DNA from: Dulcicalothrix desertica PCC 7102
Lineage (GTDB): Bacteria > Cyanobacteriota > Cyanobacteriia > Cyanobacteriales > Nostocaceae
Assembly (NCBI RefSeq): GCF_003991905.1
Contig: NZ_RSCL01000003.1
Span: 706-64,705, forward strand
DNA length: 64,000 nucleotides
Direction of reading: 5' to 3'
This document shows positions 32,471 through 42,142 of the stretch, one piece after another. Numbering within the stretch: position 1 is the stretch's first letter; each line of letters begins with the position of its first letter. A program made the position numbers and the translations under genes. The notes beneath the pieces are model-generated. The model searched no databases, was not told where the DNA came from, and worked only from the letters and a program-made list of their open reading frames with translations.

Positions 32471-34035
32471 TGCTAAAAGTCAAATTTTCATTTGTTTCAG
32501 CAATATTTTTTCTGGCGACTACAGGGATAAATTTTTTGGGCGCCACAACTCCCTCATTTGCAGATACAACCAACGAAGTTATTCGTGTTACTTCCGCCAG
32601 TCAATTAAAAGATGTCGAACCGACCGATTGGGCTTTTCAAGCATTACAATCTTTGGTCGAACGTTATGGTGTAATCGCAGGATACCCCGACGCAAGTTTT
32701 AGCGGGAAAAATGCCATTACTCGCTATGAATTTGCTGCAGGTTTAAATGCTGCTTTGAACGAAATCAATCAATTAATCAGTGCTGGCAAAGGAAATTTAG
32801 TTTTGTCTGATGATCTAATCATATTACAAAGATTACAAAGCGAGTTTGCAGAAGAATTAGCCACTTTACAGGCAAGGATTAATGTATCAGAAACTCGTAA
32901 TGCAGAATTGTCAGCAAACCAATTTTCTACCACTACCAAATTAACAGGACAAGTGGTGATGGCAGTTAACGCTGGTGAATTTGCTGGAGAAAAAATTATT
33001 GCTCCTAGAGGTGCCGTAATTAGTGAAAATGACCCAAATCCAACCTTTATTTACCGCAGCAGTTTGGATTTAAATACCAGCTTTAAAGGTACAGATTTAT
33101 TAAAGATTCGCTTAGTAACTGGAAGTGATGGTGCAAATGATAACGCGACAGGTTTTCTCGAAGCGAATTTTGGTAGTGTTTTAGATTATTCAATTCAAGG
33201 ACGAAATAATCAAATCAGTCTAGCTCGTTTATATTACAGTTTTGCCCCTAGTCCGAATTTAAAAGTTTCGATTGGACCAGCACTAGTAGCACCCGATTTT
33301 GTTGATAAAAACCGCTACGCTAATGTTAGTTTTAAAGACTTTTCTACCCAAGCTTTCGCTAACAATTTCATTTTATTACCTAGAGCAGGTGGTGCGGGTG
33401 CTGTAATCGACTGGCATCCGAAAGGTAGTTCAGTAAAATTACGAGCAGTATATATAGCTGGAGATGCAACAAACATACTACCAGATAACCAGCGCTTAAT
33501 TGGAGGAGGAGGTTCAGAAGATATCCGTTTGTTCCCTAACGCTGGAGGTGGTGCAGATGGAGGTTTATTTGGAGACCCATATCAAGGTTTTGCAGAATTA
33601 GAATATTCCCCCAGTAAAGCTTTTAATGTCCGTTTGCAATACAGTGGTGGAAAAGTTTTTGGTAGCAGCTTTCAAGGAGTTGGTGTCAATTTTGACTATT
33701 CTTTGAATTCACAAATTGGTATATTTGGTCGCTACGGTTATGCAAGTTATACAAATACTAGTTTAGGTAATATTTATCCTAATTATTGGATGGCAGGATT
33801 TAGTTTACAACATTTGTTTATCAAAGGGGGTATTTTTGGAGTTGCAGTTGGTCAACCTTTTATTGAAAGCGCTGTAGGAAATAGTACGCAAACAAACTAC
33901 GAATTTTTTTATAACTTCCCTGTGAGTGAGAATATTCGGGTTACACCATTACTGCAAGTTGTCACAAATCCCAGCAATCAAGATGATAATGGGAGAATTA
34001 TTAGTGGCACTTTGCGAACGGTATTTTCCTTTTAA
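32470..34035 (+). CDS. Cyanobacterial SLH-OprB outer membrane porin
   Basis: 521 residues from the ATG at 32470. A signal peptide spans about 1-33 (ending near PSFAD). An SLH domain (about 48-110, DVEPTDWAFQALQSLVERYG) binds pyruvylated cell-wall polysaccharide, a short coiled coil follows (about 120-150), and an OprB-type beta barrel (about 165-521) ends in Phe (TLRTVFSF), the usual outer-membrane sorting signal. It is translationally coupled to the azoreductase. Homologues carry iron or small organic solutes. Placement in a redox/MFS cluster suggests traffic of the same compound. Confidence 0.93.
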   Translation: MLKVKFSFVSAIFFLATTGINFLGATTPSFADTTNEVIRVTSASQLKDVEPTDWAFQALQSLVERYGVIAGYPDASFSGKNAITRYEFAAGLNAALNEINQLISAGKGNLVLSDDLIILQRLQSEFAEELATLQARINVSETRNAELSANQFSTTTKLTGQVVMAVNAGEFAGEKIIAPRGAVISENDPNPTFIYRSSLDLNTSFKGTDLLKIRLVTGSDGANDNATGFLEANFGSVLDYSIQGRNNQISLARLYYSFAPSPNLKVSIGPALVAPDFVDKNRYANVSFKDFSTQAFANNFILLPRAGGAGAVIDWHPKGSSVKLRAVYIAGDATNILPDNQRLIGGGGSEDIRLFPNAGGGADGGLFGDPYQGFAELEYSPSKAFNVRLQYSGGKVFGSSFQGVGVNFDYSLNSQIGIFGRYGYASYTNTSLGNIYPNYWMAGFSLQHLFIKGGIFGVAVGQPFIESAVGNSTQTNYEFFYNFPVSENIRVTPLLQVVTNPSNQDDNGRIISGTLRTVFSF

Positions 34036-34125
34036 TTTTCATTTCTGATATATTTTATATTCTATAATTTTTGACAAATTTGAAATATTGAGTTATCAAA
34101 CAATTAAATTTTCACGTTAAACACA

Positions 34126-35304
34126 ATGAGCAAAACAAATTTAAACTCAACTTTTACCAAAGCTACTCTTTTATTAGTTAGCACCCTTACAGTTATGTCG
34201 GGTGCAACGATTGCCCCATCCTTACCTGCAATGCGGGAATATTTTTCAAATGTACAGAATGCAGATTATTTAGTTAAATTAGCACTAACTTTACCAGCTT
34301 TATTTATTGCATTGGGGGCGCCATTAGTTGGTATTATTATTGATAGAGTCGGGCGTAAACCGTTATTAATTATTGCCTTAATTATCTACGGAATTGCAGG
34401 ATGTTCCGGTTTAATTCTCAATGATTTGACTTTAATTCTAGTCGGACGAGCATTATTAGGTATTAGTGTTGCTGGAATCATGACGAGTGCCACAACCCTA
34501 ATAGCTGACTACTATATTGGTGCAGCACGAGCGCAGTTTTTAGGATTACAAGCCGCATTTATGGGGTTAGGAGGTGTATTATTTCTCTCAATCGGTGGTT
34601 TTATTGCAGAACAAAATTGGCGTTATCCCTTCGGTATTTACTTATTCTCTCTACTACTTGTGCCATGTGCTTCGAGCTTTTTACTGGAACCAGAACGTAA
34701 CCAACCCGTAAACAAAAATCAGGAAATAGTTACACAGACTCAGAAATTGCCGTTTAACTTAGTAATTATCACTTATGGAATTGGTATATTAACCCAAATT
34801 GTATTTTATTTAATCCCCGTACAATTACCCTTTTATCTCAAACAGTTATTTGGTGCAGGTGCATCTCAAAGTGGAATTGCGATTGCATTAGCGACTCTAT
34901 TCTCGGCGATGGCTTCGCTGTTATATAGACAAATCAAAGCCAAATTTAGTTTTACTGCTATTTATGGCATCGCGTTTCTAAATATAGGTATAGGTTATTA
35001 CTTTATTAGTATAGGAAAAGCATATCCAATTATTTTATTGGGATTAGTGATTGCAGGTTCCGGTTTGGGCTTATTAATGCCGAATATGAATCTTTGCCTC
35101 ATCTCCGTTACACCCGATACAATGCGGGGAAAAATTATTAGTGGGGTGACAACATCACTATTTTTAGGACAGTTTCTTTCACCTTTGTTAAGTCAACCAC
35201 TGAGTGCAAAAGTTGGTTTAGCTAACACCTACGCATCTGCAGGAGGATTTATGTTCGTTTTAGCAGTAATGGCATTAATCACCTTGTATAAATTTAAATC
35301 GTAG
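34126..35304 (+). CDS. MFS transporter, drug-efflux type
   Basis: 392 residues with about 12 membrane helices. The loop 2-3 signature reads GIIIDRVGRKPLL, and ISVAGIMTSATTLIADYY resembles the motif C antiporter region of 12-TM drug:H+ antiporters. It is the last gene of the LysR-linked cluster and would pump out the compound handled by the SDR and azoreductase. Substrate unknown. Confidence 0.92.
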   Translation: MSKTNLNSTFTKATLLLVSTLTVMSGATIAPSLPAMREYFSNVQNADYLVKLALTLPALFIALGAPLVGIIIDRVGRKPLLIIALIIYGIAGCSGLILNDLTLILVGRALLGISVAGIMTSATTLIADYYIGAARAQFLGLQAAFMGLGGVLFLSIGGFIAEQNWRYPFGIYLFSLLLVPCASSFLLEPERNQPVNKNQEIVTQTQKLPFNLVIITYGIGILTQIVFYLIPVQLPFYLKQLFGAGASQSGIAIALATLFSAMASLLYRQIKAKFSFTAIYGIAFLNIGIGYYFISIGKAYPIILLGLVIAGSGLGLLMPNMNLCLISVTPDTMRGKIISGVTTSLFLGQFLSPLLSQPLSAKVGLANTYASAGGFMFVLAVMALITLYKFKS

Positions 35305-35541
35305 ATTAATGTGTTTTTCAATGTTTTATTAATTATAAAATATAGATTGTTTTTATATAAAACTTACAATATTGGTGCGTGACGCTACAAGTTTGTAATA
35401 TAAGTATAAATTAATCGTAGCCTGATCGCACCCTACGATTAATTTGATTATTGTTCACAATTAACTACAACAAGTCTTATAACTTTGTTAAATATTATGT
35501 AAAGAATATTTACAAATATATTGACAAAAGGAAATATACTT

Positions 35542-36888
35542 ATGGTAGCTTCAGTTGAAAAGAATCAGCGACACCAGGTTGTAGTCATTGGTGGTGGCTT
35601 TGGTGGAATGTATACTGCAAAGGGGCTTGCTTCTGCAAATGTAGATGTTACTGTTATTGATAAACGTAATTTTCATTTGTTTCAACCACTTTTATATCAA
35701 GTTGCTACAGGTACGCTATCACCTAGTGATATTTCCGCGCCGTTACGCTCTATACTTAGCAAAAGCAAGAATACAAAAGTTTTGCTGGGAGAAGTTAAGG
35801 ACGTTGATACTAAAACACAAGAAGTGATATTGAATGATCGAGTAGTACGATACGATACTTTAGTTGTTGCTACAGGCGCCAATCATTCGTATTTTGGTAA
35901 TGATCAGTGGAAAGAAGTTGCTCCTGGTTTAAAGACTATTGAGGATGCGCTCGAAATACGTAGTCGGATATTTAATGCATTTGAGGCAGCAGAAAAAGAA
36001 ACTGATCCCCAAAAACGCCGTGCTTTGTTAACCTTTGTGATTGTGGGTGGTGGTCCAACGGGGGTAGAATTATCTGGCGCCATTGCAGAGTTGGCAAACA
36101 AAACTCTTCAAGAAGATTTTCGTAATATTGATACCTCAGAAACAAAAATTTTACTATTGCAAGGCGCCGATCGTGTTCTCCCAGGTATGGCACCTTCTTT
36201 ATCGCAAGCAGCAAAAGCATCTTTAGAAAAGTTGGGTGCGAGTGTACAGACACAAACGCGCGTAATAAATATTGAAAATAGTGTAGTTACTTACAAGCAA
36301 GGGGATGAGTTACACGAAATTGCCTCCAAGACTATATTGTGGGCAGCAGGTATTCAAGCTTCAACAATGGGAAGAATTCTAGGATTACGTACAGGTGCGG
36401 AGTGCGACCGCGCTGGACGAGTTATCGTCGAACCAGACTTGAGTATTAAAGGGCACAAAAATATTTTCGTCATCGGAGACTTAGCCAATTTTTCTCACCA
36501 AAACGAGCAACCGCTTCCAGGTGTGGCGCCAGTAGCTACACAAGAAGGTGAATACGTTGCGAAATTAATTCAAAAACGTCTCTCTGGTAAAACTATACCA
36601 GCATTTAAATATAATGATTATGGCAGCCTAGCAATGATTGGACAAAATGCTGCTGTTGTAGATTTAGGTGCAATCAAGTTAAAAGGTTTCTTTGCATGGA
36701 TATTCTGGCTATTAATCCACATTTATTTCTTAATTGAGTTCGACAGTAAATTCTTAGTAATGTTCCAGTGGGCATGGAACTATATCACCCGCAAACGTGG
36801 TTCAAGATTAATTACTGGTCAAGAATCTTTAACATTGGCTAAAGTCATAACAAAGCAGCCTACTATAGAAAAAACGGTAAAGGTTTAG
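35542..36888 (+). CDS. ndb: Type II NADH dehydrogenase (NDH-2)
   Basis: About 448 residues from the ATG at 35542, which has AAAGGAAA upstream. The FAD motif VVVIGGGFGGMY spans residues 13-24. The NADH-binding VIVGGGPTGVELSGAIAELA, the IGDLA flavin motif and GVAPVATQEGEY (quinone site) are all present. A C-terminal hydrophobic stretch (FFAWIFWLLIHIYFLIEF) attaches it to the membrane. It passes electrons from NADH to plastoquinone without pumping protons. The 3' end overlaps the convergent glycosyltransferase gene by 4 bp. Confidence 0.95.
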   Translation: MVASVEKNQRHQVVVIGGGFGGMYTAKGLASANVDVTVIDKRNFHLFQPLLYQVATGTLSPSDISAPLRSILSKSKNTKVLLGEVKDVDTKTQEVILNDRVVRYDTLVVATGANHSYFGNDQWKEVAPGLKTIEDALEIRSRIFNAFEAAEKETDPQKRRALLTFVIVGGGPTGVELSGAIAELANKTLQEDFRNIDTSETKILLLQGADRVLPGMAPSLSQAAKASLEKLGASVQTQTRVINIENSVVTYKQGDELHEIASKTILWAAGIQASTMGRILGLRTGAECDRAGRVIVEPDLSIKGHKNIFVIGDLANFSHQNEQPLPGVAPVATQEGEYVAKLIQKRLSGKTIPAFKYNDYGSLAMIGQNAAVVDLGAIKLKGFFAWIFWLLIHIYFLIEFDSKFLVMFQWAWNYITRKRGSRLITGQESLTLAKVITKQPTIEKTVKV

Positions 36889-38177
36889 TATAACAAAGCA
36901 ACACCACCCTTTTCGATTTCCTCTACAACAGCAACGGCGCAAAGTATCCCATCTTCAGCTTGAATTTTAGCTCCCAGATTAGCTGCTCGCTCACGCATTG
37001 TGGAATCTGCCAAAGTTTTTTGAATAGCTTGTGCAAGTCTTTCAGCGGTTAGTTGCTTACGCGGAATTGGTTCTGTCCCAACGCCTAATTTCGCGACGCG
37101 CTGCCCCCAAAAAAACTGATCACCAAAGAAAGGAATGATAATAGAAGGAACGCCTGCTCTCATACCAGCGGCTGTCGTACCGGCGCCACCGTGATGCACT
37201 ACAGCTGCGACACGAGGGAAAAGCCATGAATGCGGTACTGAGTCTATAAGATACACCGTATCTGGTAAATTATCTGAGTGTAAACCACCCCAGCCAGACA
37301 GCATAATGGCACGTTGTTGAGTTTTGGCTAGAGCTTCCAAAATAAGATTGGCAGTCGCTTCTGGATTTCGATTGCCCATACTCCCAAACCCAATATATAT
37401 AGGAGGTGAACCAGCTTGCAGAAAATCAACGAGAGCGGATGGTGGGTTCCAATCAGGCGCCTGCTGAACATTTACATCTAAAAACCAGTAGCCAGTAACA
37501 TAAGTATTATTCCAATCAGATGGTTTAGGAATAACTGATGGGCTAAAACCATAGAGAGTTGGATATTTTTTAAGGCAGTCAGTATTGTATGGCCCCCAAA
37601 ATGAAGCAGCGGCTAAACCAAGTACTTTTTGCCGTACAAGTTTATCAGCGTTCCGAAACCCCTGCCACAAAGCTTGTCTGACCAATTGATGTGACAAACG
37701 ATTGAAAAAGCCCCCTGTTTTATCTACAAAGTCAGGAAACAAAACACCAGGAAATGCTTTTGTTGGCGTAAAGGGAAAAACATAAGCTTGAAGTAGTGGA
37801 ATTCCCAACTTTTGGGCAAGAGCAACAGCAATATTTAGTCCCCCGACTCCTACAATCAATAAATCCATACCCTGACAAGCAGCCTTGCCTTGATTTGCCC
37901 AATCAATTGCAACACTTTGAACTAGTTCTGCTGTGCGCGACTGAATGGCAAGGAAATTTCCTTTCTCTAATAGCTCGCGCATTTCTTTGGTTTCGACAAT
38001 TTCTTGGACATTACCAGAGACTGCCCAGAATTCTAACCCGTGTACACTAACCAAATCTCCAAAGTTTTCTTGAGTTACCAGTCGCACCAAATGACCAGCT
38101 TGTTTTAAACCTTTTCCCAAAGCAACATAAGGTTGAACATCTCCTCGACTTCCCAAAGCAATAATAGCGATACGCAT
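36885..38177 (-). CDS. UDP-glycosyltransferase (MGT/GT28-like)
   Basis: 430 residues of the GT-B fold. The N-terminal IIALGSRGDVQPYVALGKGL is the sterol/macrolide glycosyltransferase signature. The nucleotide-sugar site is VHHGGAGTTAAGMRAGVPSI followed by FFGDQFFWGQRVAKLGVGT. It transfers a sugar to a lipid, macrolide or carotenoid-like acceptor; the acceptor is unknown. Divergent from a TetR gene with operator-like dyads between them, so repression by that regulator is likely. Confidence 0.93.
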   Translation of the reverse strand: MRIAIIALGSRGDVQPYVALGKGLKQAGHLVRLVTQENFGDLVSVHGLEFWAVSGNVQEIVETKEMRELLEKGNFLAIQSRTAELVQSVAIDWANQGKAACQGMDLLIVGVGGLNIAVALAQKLGIPLLQAYVFPFTPTKAFPGVLFPDFVDKTGGFFNRLSHQLVRQALWQGFRNADKLVRQKVLGLAAASFWGPYNTDCLKKYPTLYGFSPSVIPKPSDWNNTYVTGYWFLDVNVQQAPDWNPPSALVDFLQAGSPPIYIGFGSMGNRNPEATANLILEALAKTQQRAIMLSGWGGLHSDNLPDTVYLIDSVPHSWLFPRVAAVVHHGGAGTTAAGMRAGVPSIIIPFFGDQFFWGQRVAKLGVGTEPIPRKQLTAERLAQAIQKTLADSTMRERAANLGAKIQAEDGILCAVAVVEEIEKGGVALLY

Positions 38178-38211
38178 AAGTTAAGTCTCTATAGCTAATA
38201 AATGACGATTA

Positions 38212-38251
38212 TGTCAATTTGATGCTAACGTCATTTTGACAAATGTGTCAA
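38212..38251. promoter_or_regulatory. TetR operator-like dyad TTGACA-AATG-TGTCAA
   Basis: A perfect 6-bp dyad (38236-38241 / 38246-38251), with a further TGTCAA half-site at about 38210-38215, lies between the divergent glycosyltransferase and TetR genes. TTGACA also matches a -35 element, so repressor and polymerase binding would overlap. Confidence 0.55.
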
Positions 38252-38310
38252 TTTTAGTTTATATTAGGATTAGTAAGCAAATTGGCGCCATAATTTGGTT
38301 TTGTATACCT

Positions 38311-38940
38311 ATGAAGGAATCTCGTCGAGCATCAATTGGTTTAGACAAAAGGGAGCGTACACGAGCAAAACTAATTGAATCAGCTTACCGAGTTTTTGCT
38401 CGTAAAGCAGCGGATGCCGTTACTATTGATGACATCATTGCAGAAGCAGCAGTTGCAAGAGGCACATTCTATAACTATTTCCAAACACGAGAAGACGTGC
38501 TTAAAGCTGTAGCTGGCAACCTGAGTGACGAAATAAATCAAAAAATATGGGTACAGTACGCTGAGATTAGTGACCCTGCTGAACGTTTAGCAATTGCCAT
38601 TCGCCAATTTCTACATCAAGCAATTCGAGATTCGACTTGGGGATGGGTGATTGTGAGAATTGGATTAGTAGCAGCCCCATTAAGTGAGACAATGGAAAGA
38701 GGAATGATGACAGACTTAGAGGCTGGTATAAGACTCAACCGTTTCCAAGTTGATAGTTTACAAGCAGCTTCAGATTTAGTTTTGGGAACCGGACTAATGG
38801 CAATCCACAGCATTCTCGAAGGACGTGCAGAACCAGATTACCCGGAACAGATTGCTAAAATTATTCTCAAAACATTAGGGGTCAATGATGCTGATGCTCA
38901 TGCAATTGCTTTCAAATTTCTAGAACCACTGCATTCGTGA
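38311..38940 (+). CDS. TetR/AcrR-family transcriptional regulator
   Basis: 209 residues from the ATG at 38311; upstream in-frame codons run through the operator and are unlikely to be coding. HTH at about 12-60 (AKLIESAYRVFARKAADAVT, VARGTFYNYFQTREDVLKAV), then an all-helical ligand-binding domain. It is divergent from the glycosyltransferase, its probable target together with itself. Ligand unknown. Confidence 0.94.
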   Translation: MKESRRASIGLDKRERTRAKLIESAYRVFARKAADAVTIDDIIAEAAVARGTFYNYFQTREDVLKAVAGNLSDEINQKIWVQYAEISDPAERLAIAIRQFLHQAIRDSTWGWVIVRIGLVAAPLSETMERGMMTDLEAGIRLNRFQVDSLQAASDLVLGTGLMAIHSILEGRAEPDYPEQIAKIILKTLGVNDADAHAIAFKFLEPLHS

Positions 38941-39348
38941 GAAAATTTATTAAATCTTCAGTATATAGCGGTTCTTAATAAAGTGAGGTACAGATTAAAT
39001 TAATAAAGCTCTTGTGGGGTGGGCATCCTTGCCCGCCCTTGTGTACTTCATTAGAACGGGAACCGCTATATTAACGTTAGTATAATTAATTGTTGTATAC
39101 ATAGCAATCCTAAATCACTTGTTAAATATTTTCTCTTCTTTCCTTCCTTCCTTTGCGTCCTTTGCGTCCTTTGCGGTTCGTTACATAAGCATCATTTTTT
39201 AGAAATCAATTAGGAATGCTATAGCAGTACTAAATCATTTGTGTTCACATTAACGTAAACGAAGTTTTGCCGCAGGCTAGTTATCCCGAAGGGTAGTGTA
39301 CCGCAGGTAAATTCACGCATTGTAGAGACATTATTTCAACCCTTGTCT
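38941..39348. other. Repeat-filled spacer
   Basis: A spacer of about 400 bp made mainly of dispersed repeats. It includes a GTGGGGTGGGCATCC hairpin (39011-39040), an imperfect inverted pair ATAGCAATCCTAAA / ATTAGGAATGCTAT (39102-39115, 39208-39221), and a CCTTTGCGT microrepeat between them (about 39140-39180). No gene was seen. Confidence 0.6.
39011..39040 (+). repeat. Dispersed hairpin repeat CTTGTGGGGTGGGCATCC, copy 1
   Basis: GGGTGGGCATCC pairs imperfectly with the following TTGCCCGCCC. Related copies are at 45840-45867 (inverse), 48982-49010 and 59477-59506, so this is a small mobile or REP-like family in spacers. Confidence 0.75.
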
Positions 39349-39906
39349 CTACAACGCAGGATTTTTATTTGTGACTCTAATGAGAAAACGCAAAGCTTCA
39401 TTTACTGCTTGAGAGTTGGGAAATATTTCTGCAACATCTGCTTCTAAATGAATTGTCAGCCCTTTAATATTAATCGGTTCACATTCAGGTTTTTGTATGT
39501 TATTTATTTCTAAAACTTGATGTAGCTGAAGTTTACCCTCACCTATAAGCTTTTGGGAAGATGTTTCATTTAGTTTATTAGCAAGAGATTCCCAACTAGT
39601 GGCTTTTAGTTTAAAGTTGTCTTTTGCTTCGCGTAATGTTTTAAACTGTTGCTTGAGAATCTCAACTGTATAAATATGACTTTTAGATGCTTGGGTTTGT
39701 TGTTCAAGGTCTTCTCTTACCATCTCAACTACTTCATCTATAAGTTGCTCGTGATTTGCGGATATTTGAGCAGCGGCGCCTAAAATACGCGAGGTTGCTT
39801 TTTTCTGTATCTCAGTCTCTTGTTTCAGTCTATCGGCAATATTACGAATTTGCTCTCCTAACTTCGGTTTGCCTTGAGTTTTTGTCGATGCGGATTTTTT
39901 GCTCAT
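39349..39906 (-). CDS. Helical protein of unknown function, partner of a coiled-coil gene
   Basis: 185 residues with a basic N-terminus (MSKKSASTKTQGKPKLGEQI), then long helices (about 15-125) of coiled-coil character, and a C-terminal region including a possible small beta unit (INIKGLTIHLEADVAEIFPN). No signal peptide or TM helix. It starts 12 bp after the stop of the coiled-coil gene at 39919, so the two form an operon. I do not recognise the family; complex formation is likely from the helical content and pairing. Confidence 0.75.
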   Translation of the reverse strand: MSKKSASTKTQGKPKLGEQIRNIADRLKQETEIQKKATSRILGAAAQISANHEQLIDEVVEMVREDLEQQTQASKSHIYTVEILKQQFKTLREAKDNFKLKATSWESLANKLNETSSQKLIGEGKLQLHQVLEINNIQKPECEPINIKGLTIHLEADVAEIFPNSQAVNEALRFLIRVTNKNPAL

Positions 39907-39918
39907 AAAAGTGCTTGT

Positions 39919-41013
39919 TTACTCCGAAAGTATCTCTTTAATAGCAAACCAGATACGTTGAAATTTTTGTACTAACCCGACAGGATTGTTTGTTGTGTCC
40001 TCTTCCACTGAATCAACCAAAGATTGAATTTTATCCATACGCTCTGCAACAACATAAAGATTATTTATTGCTTCATCCTTAGAAACTAAAGAGTCGCGTA
40101 GCAAAACAACCATCTCGGCAATTTCCCGTTTTAGCTTTTCGTTCTCAGCTTTACGACGAGTTTCCCATCCTTTAATGCTAGCTTTTGAACGTCGCTCGAA
40201 TTTTAGTTGTGTTTGTGCCTCATTATATAAAGTCAAATAATTGTCTCGCTCAGAACTTACTTCTTCATATTTGGCGAGTAATTCACTTGCTCTAGCTTTT
40301 TCTTCATTATAACTCGCTAAAGCTTCTTGATAATTTTTTTGCTCATTGAGATATTTTTGGTAATTTTTTGCCGCGCTTTCTTCTAAATCATTAACCTTAA
40401 CTTGGTAAGTTTGCAAATCTAACTGAACTTGAATAAGCTCATATGCGGCTTTTTGATTTTCTGCGGCACGTTTTTGCAATTCATCACGTTGAGCAATTAA
40501 CTCAGTTGTTTTCGCTTTTGCTTCATGATAATCATGTAAAGTTTTCTGAGAATTTTTCTGCTCATCAAGATATTTTTGGTAATTTAATGCCGCGCGTTGT
40601 TTTAGCTCATTCATTTCAACTTGATAAGTTTCGACATCTTGCTTAACATGAACAAGTTGAGATTCATTTGTGACCGCGCGTTGTTGCCATTCATCACGCT
40701 GGGCAACTAACTGAGTTGCTCTAGCTTTTTCTTCATTGTAAAGAACTAAAGTTTGTTGATAATTTTTTTGTTCATTAAGATATACCTGATAGGTTTGTGC
40801 AGCGCGCTCTTTCAACTCATCAATTTCTTGCTGAACTTGAGTCAGTTGAGAGGCAGCTTCCTCATTATCTTTTGCGCGTTGTTGCCATTGATCACGTTGG
40901 GCACGAGCAGTCATTAATAACTGTTTAAGCTCATGAGTAGAAACTGGTTCTATCAGATGTTTTTTGGTAGGGGTCTCTTTACGACGGTCTTTGTCTGCGT
41001 CTCGCATTGCCAT
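39919..41013 (-). CDS. Long coiled-coil protein with internal repeats
   Basis: 364 residues. The region about 35-265 is a continuous coiled coil built of three repeats of about 66-70 residues, each starting RDQWQQRA / RDEWQQRA / RDELQKRA and containing YLNEQKNYQ and YNEEKARA. It ends with a non-repeated helix region (about 280-364). There are no membrane segments. Such proteins act as filaments, tethers or DNA-associated scaffolds; nothing here chooses among these. First gene of a two-gene operon. Confidence 0.8.
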   Translation of the reverse strand: MAMRDADKDRRKETPTKKHLIEPVSTHELKQLLMTARAQRDQWQQRAKDNEEAASQLTQVQQEIDELKERAAQTYQVYLNEQKNYQQTLVLYNEEKARATQLVAQRDEWQQRAVTNESQLVHVKQDVETYQVEMNELKQRAALNYQKYLDEQKNSQKTLHDYHEAKAKTTELIAQRDELQKRAAENQKAAYELIQVQLDLQTYQVKVNDLEESAAKNYQKYLNEQKNYQEALASYNEEKARASELLAKYEEVSSERDNYLTLYNEAQTQLKFERRSKASIKGWETRRKAENEKLKREIAEMVVLLRDSLVSKDEAINNLYVVAERMDKIQSLVDSVEEDTTNNPVGLVQKFQRIWFAIKEILSE

Positions 41014-41457
41014 AATTAATGTTATAAATATTACTTATTTTTATATTTTAATACGGTCTTAAATAAATGCGTATTTATACTGCGATATGATTAATATTTG
41101 ATTTTTATTATGCACGTAGAGTAGTTATTGCCCATCACAAAACCGACATGGTGAACAATGCCCAGCCTACAAAAACTTATTTTTTCAAAAACAATCAGAT
41201 GAATGAATTATCTACAAAAAATACATGTGGATGTTGCAGTATCAATGACTACACTTGATTTATAAATGTTCCGGAATAAGTAGAAATTTGCTCCAATAAT
41301 ATTTATATATATATTTCATTTAATTTCACTATGTAATATAACTAGTGCTATGGACACAGATGGCTTGTCCGAATATAGAATACGTGAGGCACCTCTCTTT
41401 GATAAGGATTTTCCCAGCAATAGCATAACCTTTTGTATACTCAGATTATCAAAAGCT
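41014..41457. other. Spacer without recognised genes
   Basis: About 440 bp, strongly AT-rich, between the coiled-coil operon (divergent side) and the LexA-like gene. No clear RNA gene or repeat was found. It should hold promoters for both flanking genes. Confidence 0.45.
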
Positions 41458-41682
41458 ATGGAGCAAAAGTACACCAAAAAGCAGGGTCAATACTTAGCTT
41501 TTATTTACTACTATACAAAGATAAATGGTTGCCCACCAGCCGAAGCTAACATGCAGCGATATTTTAAGACCACACTAGACCAACTAGGATATGCCAATAT
41601 AACTGATTGGAGTCCAATTCTACCAAGTGAGAACCCTGGTGAGGTTATAAGCGTACTTATACGGACTATTAGTGTTCGATAA
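41458..41682 (+). CDS. LexA-like winged-helix DNA-binding protein, C-terminal part diverged
   Basis: 75 residues from the ATG at 41458; an ATG at 41350 would extend it. The opening MEQKYTKKQGQYLAFIYYYT and CPPAEANMQRYFKTT match the small LexA N-terminal-type winged helix proteins of cyanobacteria, which usually continue with a recognition helix and VHQMV-like segment. Here the stretch after TT reads LDQLGYANITDWSPI, not the family form, so the end may be altered or degenerate. A DNA-binding role is uncertain. Confidence 0.55.
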   Translation: MEQKYTKKQGQYLAFIYYYTKINGCPPAEANMQRYFKTTLDQLGYANITDWSPILPSENPGEVISVLIRTISVR

Positions 41683-41848
41683 AGTACTGTTTATTAATGA
41701 TGGAAATGGCGCCAGTCTTTATGGTATGGCGCCACATACTGGAATATACAAATTTAGTGTGCTGGTTATATTTGTGCTTTTTAAATCCCACCTAACCCTC
41801 TTTTATACGATGGTTGGGGGTTCTTCTGACTCTAAGCGCATTACTATC

Positions 41849-42142
41849 TCATAAATCAAGAGCAGTATCAGTATCTTGACTTCTAAGAATTGCCATAATT
41901 TCAACCACATCATTTTCAATGCGGTAGTAGATGCTATGCACCCCATACACACTGCGGCGGTAGCCAGTACGGATAAAATTTACTTCAGGGTATAAATAAG
42001 GCTGTGCAGCTATCTGTTCAAAGCGGTCAAAAAGTTGATTATAATATTTGTCAGCGGCTGCTTCACCCCATGTCTCAAAGCCATAAAAATAAATTTGCCG
42101 TAAGTCTTCCTTTGCCGCTTGCGTCAATTTATAATTAGCCAT
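41849..42142 (-). CDS. ParE/RelE-family toxin
   Basis: 97 residues from the ATG at 42142. YKLTQAAKEDLRQIYFYGFE, RRSVYGVHSIYYRIENDVVE and IMAILRSQDTD are typical of ParE-type toxins, which poison gyrase. The start overlaps the antitoxin gene by 8 bp. It forms a type II toxin-antitoxin pair with the CopG/ParD-like gene upstream. It looks intact. Confidence 0.93.
   Translation of the reverse strand: MANYKLTQAAKEDLRQIYFYGFETWGEAAADKYYNQLFDRFEQIAAQPYLYPEVNFIRTGYRRSVYGVHSIYYRIENDVVEIMAILRSQDTDTALDL

Noticed and set aside
35972-36253. Antisense open frames within NDH-2
   Set aside because: The sense frame encodes clear NADH-binding motifs; the antisense frames are shadows.
41672-41854. Small plus-strand frame after the LexA-like gene
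   Set aside because: Short, overlaps repeat-like TGGCGCCA sequence, and shows no recognisable protein pattern.
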